This document shows, piece after piece, positions 50,120 through 57,314 of a DNA stretch of 64,000 nucleotides. The notes below the pieces were generated by a model. It saw nothing but the letters and a program-made list of their open reading frames with translations. It did no database searches and was not told the DNA's origin. The stretch's first letter is position 1. Every line of letters begins with the position of its first letter. Source of the stretch: Lepidodermella squamata (Eukaryota; Gastrotricha); NCBI GenBank assembly GCA_047495785.1, contig JBLDXI010000054.1, positions 4,237,812-4,301,811 of the forward strand, read 5' to 3'. The position numbers were made by a program, and so were the translations under genes.

Positions 50120-50803
50120 ATGGTCGCTATAGAGAAGCTGATCTTTTCAATTTTGTTTATTGGCTATGCTTCTAGTGCAACAATCGGAAATGCCAGCAAA
50201 ACTGTCGAATGGGCTGATGCCTACTGGGATTGCGTTGATCTGGAGTGCTCGCAACGAGTGCCAGTCGGAACACCCCAGAAAGAATTTCAGTGCGCTCAAT
50301 TCGTAGCCCGAGCTCTAGCTGCAGGTGGCTTCATACCAAGACTGGGCCCTCTTGACCCTATCAACTCTTATTGGAACTACAAATTCAAAGGAGAAAAGTA
50401 CTGCCTGACGTGCCCAAGTAAACACGGCCCGAACTTCGTGACTCTGAAAAAGGGTCTAGCTGAATTATTGGCTGATATGGGTTGGAAATTATGCCAGACT
50501 TGCGAACCGGGGCAATGTCAAAAAAATGTGGAAAGGACAATGGTTAATACAGGAGAGGTCGTTATAGTGGACGAGTACTGTACGGGTCAGAAATGCGACT
50601 TGAAGACATCGCGGGATTGTGTTGGAGCGGCTAGTGTGATTTTTGCGACTGGAATGCGGCATGCAGCACTAGGCGTTGGACCGGGTGAAATCAGTTCGCA
50701 TAACAATGCGCAGAATCATGCTGACTATTCGATTTACAAAAATTACAGTGCTATCTATATTCCGCCTTCCGCCAAAGTTTTGATCTCGGTCACAATGTTG
50801 TAA
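50120..50803 (+). CDS. Secreted putative cysteine amidase (Amidase_6-like, NlpC/P60/CHAP fold)
   Basis: Single-exon frame of 227 residues from the second in-frame ATG at 50120, chosen because it gives a clean signal peptide (EKLIFSILFIGYASSA). An upstream in-frame ATG at 50081 would bury that leader. The pattern matches the putative amidase family Pfam PF12671: VEWADAYWD at the start, the catalytic-type QCAQFVARALAAGG with Cys58, a TGEVVIVD strand, then MRHAALGVG with His181 and a later SSHN..NH segment. Related enzymes cleave amide bonds in cell-wall peptides. Additional CXXC-type cysteines suggest disulfides in a secreted protein. It has no intron, unlike most neighbours, and lies 26 bp from telomere repeats. 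The family is mainly known from bacteria and fungi, so horizontal transfer is possible but unproven. Confidence 0.7.
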   Translation: MVAIEKLIFSILFIGYASSATIGNASKTVEWADAYWDCVDLECSQRVPVGTPQKEFQCAQFVARALAAGGFIPRLGPLDPINSYWNYKFKGEKYCLTCPSKHGPNFVTLKKGLAELLADMGWKLCQTCEPGQCQKNVERTMVNTGEVVIVDEYCTGQKCDLKTSRDCVGAASVIFATGMRHAALGVGPGEISSHNNAQNHADYSIYKNYSAIYIPPSAKVLISVTML

Positions 50804-50828
50804 CACTACTGTGGACTATTGGGTTGGG

Positions 50829-50886
50829 TTAGGGTTAGGGTTAGGGTTAGGGTTAGGGTTAGGGTTAGGGTTAGGGTTAGGGTTAG
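50829..50886 (+). repeat. Telomere repeat tract 1, (TTAGGG)~9.7
   Basis: 58 bp of exact TTAGGG repeats, preceded by degenerate TTGGG. The G-rich strand runs left to right, so the gene side is proximal and the chromosome end lies, or once lay, to the right. Confidence 0.97.
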
Positions 50887-51322
50887 TTTCTTATTGAATA
50901 CCAGACGGGTCAATTATGAAATACCCCGGCAGAATTGGTCCTGGCCACAAAGACATGACCTTTGCCGGTTAAAATAATTAGGTTTAACGTGATCATTTTG
51001 TTTGATCGATTAAAACCCGTGGTGATAATTACCCATAGCCAATAGACTTGTTCACTGAGTGACTCAGTTACCCACTGTCATTGGATACGTTCATTATCAA
51101 GGCAGAGGTGAGTCTCCACCAGAAGTAGGACAATTACTCACAATCCTTGACTTGTTCACCACCCGGAGGCAGTTACCCACTATCTTGGATGTTTTCATCG
51201 TCACTAGACCGATACCCATCTTTGAATAAGTTGAGTAAAAGAGACGAAGAACTATAGAGGTTTGCCAATAATCAGACCGGTTTCGCTACTTGGCTAAGGT
51301 AGCTCATCAGTGATTTTGGGGG
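50887..51322 (-). mobile_element. 436-bp non-autonomous, hammerhead-bearing telomeric element
   Basis: This unit is sandwiched exactly between two TTAGGG tracts and has no long open frame. On the minus strand its 5' end is a complete hammerhead ribozyme abutting tract 2 and its 3' end (AATAAGAAACTAA) abuts tract 1. That is the placement expected if its RNA was copied from a telomere 3' end and telomerase then extended the product. A degenerate 104-bp tandem repeat (CTTGTTCAC...CAGTTACCCACT) is seen at about 51047 and 51151. It resembles retrozymes in being short, non-coding and hammerhead-bearing, but I see no relation to LTR primer sites. Confidence 0.7.
51265..51319 (-). ncRNA. Canonical hammerhead ribozyme
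   Basis: Reading the minus strand from 51319: stem I strand CCAAAATCA, core CTGATGA (51310-51304), stem II GCTAC / GTAGC (51303-51299 with 51289-51285, 5 bp, 9-base loop), GAAA (51284-51281), the self-complementary stem III block of ACCGGT, cleavage triplet GTC, then stem I strand TGATTATTGG (51274-51265). Stem I pairs ATCA/TGAT and CCAA/TTGG around a small internal loop. Cleavage is expected between 51275 and 51274. All invariant core positions are present. The two-pair palindromic stem III suggests activity as a dimer or in tandem transcripts, as described for other short-stem hammerheads. Confidence 0.88.
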
Positions 51323-51434
51323 TTAGGGTTAGGGTTAGGGTTAGGGTTAGGGTTAGGGTTAGGGTTAGGGTTAGGGTTAGGGCTAGGGTTAGGGTTAGGG
51401 TTAGGGTTAGGGTTAGGGTTAGGGTTAGGGTTAA
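51323..51434 (+). repeat. Telomere repeat tract 2, (TTAGGG)~19
   Basis: About 112 bp of TTAGGG with one CTAGGG variant near 51382. Same orientation as tract 1. Its right edge merges with element sequence through GTTAGGGTTA. Confidence 0.97.
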
Positions 51435-52398
51435 TTAGTAAGCTGCGGTCCGCCTGTATTTTGTTTTGCGCAAGGTGATAAGTAAAAGCCTGCCAGCCCT
51501 TCGTAACGTTGGTGAGCAAGTCAGGGCTGAGCATGGCGCGTTTCATTTCGTTGCAGGCGCATTGAAATTGTTCGTAGATCGCCGGCCAGTAGATGTTGCT
51601 CGACTTGCGCAGGACTCGTAGCACGCTGTTGCTGCTCGCGACAGTGTTGAAGACCCGCGACGTTTGGGCCGCTCTGTCCGACGGATGGCAGTAGTTTGCT
51701 GCTTGGCGTGCATCGGTGAACGCACTTTCGAGAGCTTGCTCGTGTCCTTGCATGGATTTATGACGTATCTCGGAAACAACATTGTAAAAAAGCAAATCAA
51801 CGATGCCCTGAGTGCTAGCTTCGAACCGGTGCTCGCGCGGGAAAAACTTCTCAAGCACTGGCCGGAGTGCCTTCTCGTGAGCGGTGGTGGGTCTCTCGTT
51901 TTGAGGTTTGGCGTAGTCTTCACTGAAGTTGGCTGTGGCGAGCTTGGCTAAAATGAAGAAATGATGAATAAAATTGTTGAGTTTCTCGCGGAAGCGATCG
52001 AGGAGATCTTGTCGATGTTCCCTCGCTCGACGTTGCCCTTCTGCTGCTGCCTTAGAAGGTAGCTGCCTGTAGTCCGTTGAGTCTTGCGGTCGCTTCGTAC
52101 CATCCGCGTGCCGACGGTCTGACTGAGCGTTCGAACCGTGCGAGCGACTGGAGCGGCCGTGCGTAGCACCCTCGTGCGAACGGTAAGATCGAGTGTTCGA
52201 ACTGGACGCTGCTGCGGAGACTGTCTGTTTCGAGCGGCTTTGATGACGATCGCGCCGTTCTTGTTGATAGGGCGGATTGTGACGACTCGAATTGTAATAG
52301 ACGTAGCGGAAGCGGCCAAAGATGGCCCGTCCCGGGCGGTCGTTGTTAATTTCTGTAAACCCGTTGTTATTAGAAACAAAACGGTTACGGTTAGACAT
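51435..52398 (-). pseudogene. Penelope-like element copy A: ORF1, truncated at a telomere junction
   Basis: The N-terminal about 322 residues of ORF1 (start MSNRNRFVSNNNG at 52398) are present. The sequence then passes directly into CCCTAA repeats, which happen to read as PN repeats in frame. The remainder of ORF1 and all of ORF2 are absent. Compared with copy B (56303-57266) it differs by a Leu for Arg near 51535, so the copies are recent. The break falls at a telomere-like decamer that copy B carries internally. Confidence 0.85.
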
Positions 52399-53176
52399 AA
52401 TGAGATTTATTGGTAGACCGGTTTCACTATTTCTTCAGTACCAATATCATACTTCTGATAGAATTATAACGAGTGACATTATTGTGACAGCGCTATGATA
52501 ACACCGTACCAGGTGCGTGTGCCTCGGACTATGTTAGGCGCAGCGGATTAGGATTACAAGGTGTTGTTTCGCGCACACGTGTTACTAAGTTCAAGTTAAC
52601 TACGGCAGGTGTGCGTCTAGGTGTGCGCACTATAGCGGATTTAGCGCACAGATGTTGTGGCCACTACTTGTTAATCGGTGATTCTAGCCAGATGGGTAAC
52701 AAGGTGTGCTACTAGGCTGGCGAGGCCTTGATGACGAGCTAACGTGACATCTGTGCTGTTGAGAGACGACAATTACAATGATGAAGATGACCAATAGAAG
52801 ATTGACAGCTGACGCAAGGCGTTATTGCCGGCGACATCAAGGTATTGAAAGCAATAAAAGTCATAAAACAGGATATGCCGATTCTAAGGTCGTTATCGAC
52901 TTTGGATCTCGCTGCGGGTTACTGGTTGATACCAGGATGGCTTGGCCGCCGTGGTCGTGTGCGACTATGACTCGCTGACGTCCAGAACATTAGACCTCGC
53001 TGCGGGTTACTGGCCGATACCGCGTTGAACAGGCTATAAAACATGAATGGAGAAACATATAATACTGCGTAATGGTGGTAATTAATCTAATGAATTAATT
53101 AAGAATAATTAATAAACGGTCGGTAGCTTTGTTGCTACTCTTGACATCGTCGCTGGCTACTGGTCGATTGGTTCGG
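52399..53176 (-). promoter_or_regulatory. Inter-unit region: element 3' UTR / 5' leader
   Basis: 778 bp between ORF2 of copy B and ORF1 of copy A, repeated at 57267-58044 and inverted at 60815-61592. It must hold the 3' UTR, leader and promoter of the element. Visible parts are a hammerhead-like motif near ORF1, and a 26-base direct repeat (CTCGCTGCGGGTTACTGG core) at 52908-52933 and 52996-53021. No telomere repeats separate the units, which favours a pseudo-LTR-like tandem structure. Confidence 0.6.
52408..52446 (-). ncRNA. Minimal hammerhead-like motif (copy A)
   Basis: On the minus strand: stem I TATTGGTA, core CTGAAGA, short AATAGT in place of stem II, GAAA, self-complementary ACCGGT, GTC, then TACCAATA closing stem I with 8 perfect pairs. 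The core fits CUGANGA...GAAA and the cleavage triplet fits GUH, but stem II is reduced to about one pair, so activity is uncertain. The predicted cleavage is 17 nt upstream of the ORF1 ATG. Confidence 0.6.
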
Positions 53177-54880
53177 CTAGCAGTCTTTCGTTCGGCAGAG
53201 TTGCTTGACAACGCTTGGACCGAGTCGGGTGACGAGACGAATGCGTCGCCGGCGTGCGATGTCGTACAGTGGCTGTAGTGGCCGAACGAACTTCGTTTCG
53301 ACCGGTGGTCGCCAATCTTGTTGGTAGCGAAAGTTGTCGACTCGATTGCGTAGGAACGGCCAGTCTTGACCTTCGCAACTTGTGATGACGTCGTGGGCGA
53401 GCGCAAAAACATCTGCGTCGACGTAGCCGTACTTGGACGCGGAACTGGCGAGGCTAAAAATGGCAGAACACAAGTCTTCTGTATTATTGCAAATTCTTAA
53501 AAAGTTTAAAATGCGCCCTGTGACTGCGGCCCGGAGAGTCGATTCTGGGTGATTGGAGTCAGCGTGTAAGAGAGGCAACGAGTTCATGGGCTTGAAGTAA
53601 ACGCCGGTTCTGATGGAGCCATCGGGGTACTTGCTCAGGCGGACGTCGAGAACATTCGCACGCTCGGAGCTGATCTCGACTTCGAGCTTTATACGTGGAT
53701 GTAGTGCGCCGTATTCGTTGCCTAGCGTGACTGCGGCCTCTTGAGTGGTGCAGATTGCGAAGACGTCGTCTCGATACCGTTTGAACAACATCACGTCGGT
53801 TTGGCGTTCGACCAGATCGCGCTCGAGCACATAGAGGAACGCGTCCGCTACGACTGGGGCACTGTTGGAGCCCATCGGAATTCCGTGCACCTGACGATAC
53901 TGAATGCCTGAAAAATAGAAAATGTTTGAATTAAGTGTTATTTCGAGCATTGCGACGACGAGGTCGCGTTCGGGTGCGGTTCCGATTGCGTTCTCGTCCA
54001 ACATGGTCTTGATCGCTGCGATTCCTTCTCCAATCGGTACGTTGGTGTACAAGTCGCTCACGTCTGCGGTAAAGAACGTGACGTCGCACCCGCTTGAGTC
54101 GATTGCGCGAACAGCGTGTAGTAGGTCGATGGTAGACGAGGCACAGGTAGTCATGAACCGGTTGAGCGGTTTGCAGTAAGCTGCGGCGACCTTGTCTGCG
54201 GCGGCGAGAGCTGTGCCCAAACAGTCGACAATCGGGCGAATTTTCGGTAGACCATCTACGTCAAATGCCTTGTGCATTTTTGGTAAAAAATAAATATGAC
54301 GATCGCGGGTTGGCTCGAGATCGAGCCCGCGTAACAGCTTGCGTTGTGCGGCTGTACCGGTCGCCATAATGCGATCGACGAGAGTCTTCATTGCTTCGAG
54401 GCCTCGCTTCTCTTCTGATTCTTCGGCGTGCACATAGTTCGCTGTAGTGAGATGTTTGAGCGCCATTTTCGAGTAGTTCGCCTTTGACATGTAGACCATC
54501 GCTGCACCTTTGTCAGATTTCTTGAATACGCCGTCTTTGCGGAGGGCGCGTAATCGTCGTAGCTGTGGGTCGTCGACGATGGGACCGAGCCGTACTGTGC
54601 GAGCTGGCTGTGCGTGGCGGATAACGACTTGTCCGTGGATCCCGATAATCGGACCAACGAAGCGCTTTGAGAACGCTACAGAGGGAACCTTGACGTCGAG
54701 GCCGTGGTCGGGACGAGGGACGACGGTTGCGCCAAGGAGATCTGAAATGACATTAACACAGGCAATTTTATCTTTTTTCGTGAAATTAATGATTTTAAGG
54801 CCACGCTCGAGTGCCTGTTTCTCGGCTGGCTGGAGAGTTCCCGTCAGGTCAACGACGGACGGTAGAGAACAGCGATGCAG
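53177..54880 (-). CDS. Penelope-like reverse transcriptase ORF2 (copy B), no GIY-YIG domain
   Basis: The reading frame is open from within the end of ORF1 (+1 relative to it, overlap about 30 nt or more) to a stop at 53177. The first in-frame ATG is at 54499, but PLE-specific sequence (a KIINFTKKDK-like segment and KKSDKGAAMVYMSK, the RT1 block) lies upstream of it, so translation probably starts earlier or by frameshift. RT blocks are clear: FLPKMHKAFDVDGLPKIRPI, FFTADVSDLYTNVPI, VHGIPMGSNSAPVVADAFL and catalytic FKRYRDDVFAIC. These place it with Penelope-like elements, not LINEs. The C-terminus ends about 60 residues after the thumb, with none of the GIY-YIG endonuclease motifs, as in the telomere-attached EN-minus group (Athena, Coprina). 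It probably copies element RNA onto exposed 3' ends. Confidence 0.88.
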   Translation of the reverse strand: MHRCSLPSVVDLTGTLQPAEKQALERGLKIINFTKKDKIACVNVISDLLGATVVPRPDHGLDVKVPSVAFSKRFVGPIIGIHGQVVIRHAQPARTVRLGPIVDDPQLRRLRALRKDGVFKKSDKGAAMVYMSKANYSKMALKHLTTANYVHAEESEEKRGLEAMKTLVDRIMATGTAAQRKLLRGLDLEPTRDRHIYFLPKMHKAFDVDGLPKIRPIVDCLGTALAAADKVAAAYCKPLNRFMTTCASSTIDLLHAVRAIDSSGCDVTFFTADVSDLYTNVPIGEGIAAIKTMLDENAIGTAPERDLVVAMLEITLNSNIFYFSGIQYRQVHGIPMGSNSAPVVADAFLYVLERDLVERQTDVMLFKRYRDDVFAICTTQEAAVTLGNEYGALHPRIKLEVEISSERANVLDVRLSKYPDGSIRTGVYFKPMNSLPLLHADSNHPESTLRAAVTGRILNFLRICNNTEDLCSAIFSLASSASKYGYVDADVFALAHDVITSCEGQDWPFLRNRVDNFRYQQDWRPPVETKFVRPLQPLYDIARRRRIRLVTRLGPSVVKQLCRTKDC

Positions 54881-57266
54881 CGTCCCGTACGCTCCGTTTT
54901 GGACTAGGGATGGGATGGCCCTGAGCCCGAGCGATCCCGCGAAACCGCGACGCGATGTCTGCGTGTCTGTCTCCTTTTTCGTGCTTCTCGCGGATGTGTG
55001 TGATCAGACCATTGATTGAGCAGCTCTTGCCGACGTGGCCGCATCGTTTGCCGCTCGGTAGCTTGAAAGCGCACGACCACTTGCCGTTGTGAAACTCGAC
55101 GAGTATCGACGGATCGCGTATCTTTTCTTTCTTCCACCATTCGCGGGTGAACTCTGCTTTGCTCAAGTTCTTCTGTATGGCGTAGTCTTGCTTTGATAGC
55201 GTGGTCGTCGTATCACCCTGCTCTTGACGGACCGACTGAGCGTTCGAACCGTGCATCGGTGGGTTGTGCGCAGGCGGTCGCGATGCCGGTGCCAGGCGTT
55301 TGAGACACGTTCCGGGTTGCCCGTACATTTGTTGCGCCGAGATCGCTTTGACGACGGCGGGCTTCTTGGACGGCGCCGGAAGTTCTGTTGGTGACTTGTC
55401 TTTCGGGCTGGTGGCACGAGCTCGCTTGGTGGGCACCGAGGCGTTTGGCGCACCTGGTCGCGGAGCGTTCTGCGAGACCGCGTTGATCGCTTCACCGAAG
55501 AACGAGGCGACCGAGCTGACATCTGAAATAGAATTGCAATTATTAAAACGAGATTCGACATTGGCTGCAGCTGCTGCTAGCGCGGTGTCGCTGGCACTGT
55601 CGATCGGTGAAGCGTCCTTGCTCGGAGTCTGAGGCAGAGGCGCGGACGTGGGCGTTAACTGGGCTGCTGTCGATTTGTCGGCAGTGACCGTTTGTGGAGT
55701 AGCCGGGCGGGCTACATTGATAGTCGTTGAGAGGTCGGCGGTCGCCGCTGAATCGCGGCTGCCACCGTTCTTAGTAACCAAGTTGCTAGCTTCAGAAGTT
55801 GACCGAGCGGTAGTCGACGCTGAACCGCGACTGTCAACGCTCTTTGAGACCAAGTTGCTAGCTTCAGAAGTTGACCGAGCGGTAGTCGACGCTGAACCGC
55901 GACTGTCATCGCTCTTTGAGACCAAGTTGCTAGCTTCAGAAGTTGACCGTGCGGGAATCGAGGCCAAATCGCGACCGAGACCTCTCTTCGGTACCAGTGC
56001 GTTGATCTGAGCGGTTGAACGTGCGGAAATCCAGGTCGAATCGCGTTCTTCTGTGGTGAGCAAGCCCCAATCACCCGGGCTCGGATGGCCAGTCTGAGCG
56101 GTTGAACCGGGAGCCGCCTTGGGTGTCGGTGGTAACGCTTGACGAGCTGTTTCTGATTGACCTGTCGGCGTAACCGGATTGACGGCCGGGTCGCTTACGA
56201 CCATCGGCGACGAAGACTGAATGGTGTCGTGCGCTTCAACCGTTACGTTGACAGGTGCTTCCCTTGGGGAGGCATGGACCTGAGAAAGAGAGTTAGGGTT
56301 AATTAGTAAGCTGCGGTCCGCCTGTATTTTGTTTTGCGCAAGGTGATAAGTAAAAGCCTGCCAGCCCTTCGTAACGTTGGTGAGCAAGTCAGGGCTGCGC
56401 ATGGCGCGTTTCATTTCGTTGCAGGCGCATTGAAATTGTTCGTAGATCGCCGGCCAGTAGATGTTGCTCGACTTGCGCAGGACTCGTAGCACGCTGTTGC
56501 TGCTCGCGACAGTGTTGAAGACCCGCGACGTTTGGGCCGCTCTGTCCGACGGATGGCAGTAGTTTGCTGCTTGGCGTGCATCGGTGAACGCACTTTCGAG
56601 AGCTTGCTCGTGTCCTTGCATGGATTTATGACGTATCTCGGAAACAACATTGTAAAAAAGCAAATCAACGATGCCCTGAGTGCTAGCTTCGAACCGGTGC
56701 TCGCGCGGGAAAAACTTCTCAAGCACTGGCCGGAGTGCCTTCTCGTGAGCGGTGGTGGGTCTCTCGTTTTGAGGTTTGGCGTAGTCTTCACTGAAGTTGG
56801 CTGTGGCGAGCTTGGCTAAAATGAAGAAATGATGAATAAAATTGTTGAGTTTCTCGCGGAAGCGATCGAGGAGATCTTGTCGATGTTCCCTCGCTCGACG
56901 TTGCCCTTCTGCTGCTGCCTTAGAAGGTAGCTGCCTGTAGTCCGTTGAGTCTTGCGGTCGCTTCGTACCATCCGCGTGCCGACGGTCTGACTGAGCGTTC
57001 GAACCGTGCGAGCGACTGGAGCGGCCGTGCGTAGCACCCTCGTGCGAACGGTAAGATCGAGTGTTCGAACTGGACGCTGCTGCGGAGACTGTCTGTTTCG
57101 AGCGGCTTTGATGACGATCGCGCCGTTCTTGTTGATAGGGCGGATTGTGACGACTCGAATTGTAATAGACGTAGCGGAAGCGGCCAAAGATGGCCCGTCC
57201 CGGGCGGTCGTTGTTAATTTCTGTAAACCCGTTGTTATTAGAAACAAAACGGTTACGGTTAGACAT
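54849..57266 (-). CDS. Penelope-like element ORF1 (copy B), 805 aa
   Basis: Intact frame from MSNRNRFVSN to a TGA at 54849. The N-terminal third is Arg/Ser/His/Gln-rich and basic. A helical middle segment (about residues 140-320) is followed by a Ser/Thr/Pro-rich region with three 24-residue repeats (SEASNLVSKS core). The C-terminal domain has FTREWWKKEKIRDPS followed by a C2H2-type finger (C-x9-C-x14-H-x4-H). I recognise no known family for the whole protein. The likely role is RNA or telomere DNA binding in the element's particle, by analogy with ORF1 of other telomeric retroelements. It contains the telomere-like AACCCTAAC at 56285-56295 that marks the copy A junction. Codon use is GC-richer than in the host genes. 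Confidence 0.85.
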   Translation of the reverse strand: MSNRNRFVSNNNGFTEINNDRPGRAIFGRFRYVYYNSSRHNPPYQQERRDRHQSRSKQTVSAAASSSNTRSYRSHEGATHGRSSRSHGSNAQSDRRHADGTKRPQDSTDYRQLPSKAAAEGQRRAREHRQDLLDRFREKLNNFIHHFFILAKLATANFSEDYAKPQNERPTTAHEKALRPVLEKFFPREHRFEASTQGIVDLLFYNVVSEIRHKSMQGHEQALESAFTDARQAANYCHPSDRAAQTSRVFNTVASSNSVLRVLRKSSNIYWPAIYEQFQCACNEMKRAMRSPDLLTNVTKGWQAFTYHLAQNKIQADRSLLINPNSLSQVHASPREAPVNVTVEAHDTIQSSSPMVVSDPAVNPVTPTGQSETARQALPPTPKAAPGSTAQTGHPSPGDWGLLTTEERDSTWISARSTAQINALVPKRGLGRDLASIPARSTSEASNLVSKSDDSRGSASTTARSTSEASNLVSKSVDSRGSASTTARSTSEASNLVTKNGGSRDSAATADLSTTINVARPATPQTVTADKSTAAQLTPTSAPLPQTPSKDASPIDSASDTALAAAAANVESRFNNCNSISDVSSVASFFGEAINAVSQNAPRPGAPNASVPTKRARATSPKDKSPTELPAPSKKPAVVKAISAQQMYGQPGTCLKRLAPASRPPAHNPPMHGSNAQSVRQEQGDTTTTLSKQDYAIQKNLSKAEFTREWWKKEKIRDPSILVEFHNGKWSCAFKLPSGKRCGHVGKSCSINGLITHIREKHEKGDRHADIASRFRGIARAQGHPIPSPKRSVRDAASLFSTVRR
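55785..56000 (-). repeat. Three 72-bp coding repeats in ORF1
   Basis: Adjacent 72-bp units encode 24-residue Ser-rich repeats (core SEASNLV). The last copy is more divergent. They are also present in the inverted copy E. Confidence 0.8.
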
Positions 57267-57275
57267 AATGAGATT

Positions 57276-57314
57276 TATTGGTAGACCGGTTTCACTATTT
57301 CTTCAGTACCAATA
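57276..57314 (-). ncRNA. Minimal hammerhead-like motif (copy B)
   Basis: Same sequence as the copy A motif, 10 bp upstream of the ORF1 start at 57266: CTGAAGA and GAAA core, 8-bp TATTGGTA/TACCAATA stem I, ACCGGT and GTC. Confidence 0.6.

Noticed and set aside
51307-51434. A protein of repeated PNPNPN at the end of ORF1 copy A
   Set aside because: It is only the CCCTAA telomere tract read in frame after the truncation, not a designed repeat domain.
51543-52379. Other long frames overlapping ORF1 and ORF2 of the Penelope-like element in all copies
   Set aside because: They come from the GC-rich code of the real frames, lack domains, and repeat identically only because the copies are nearly identical.
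51323-52398. Telomere healing by telomerase at a break in copy A
   Set aside because: The G-rich strand precedes the element on the plus strand. Healing would place TTAGGG after the broken end, so the orientation is wrong.
54420-54500. Taking ATG 54499 as the true start of the reverse transcriptase
   Set aside because: Conserved Penelope-type sequence, including the SDKG block, lies upstream in the same open frame.
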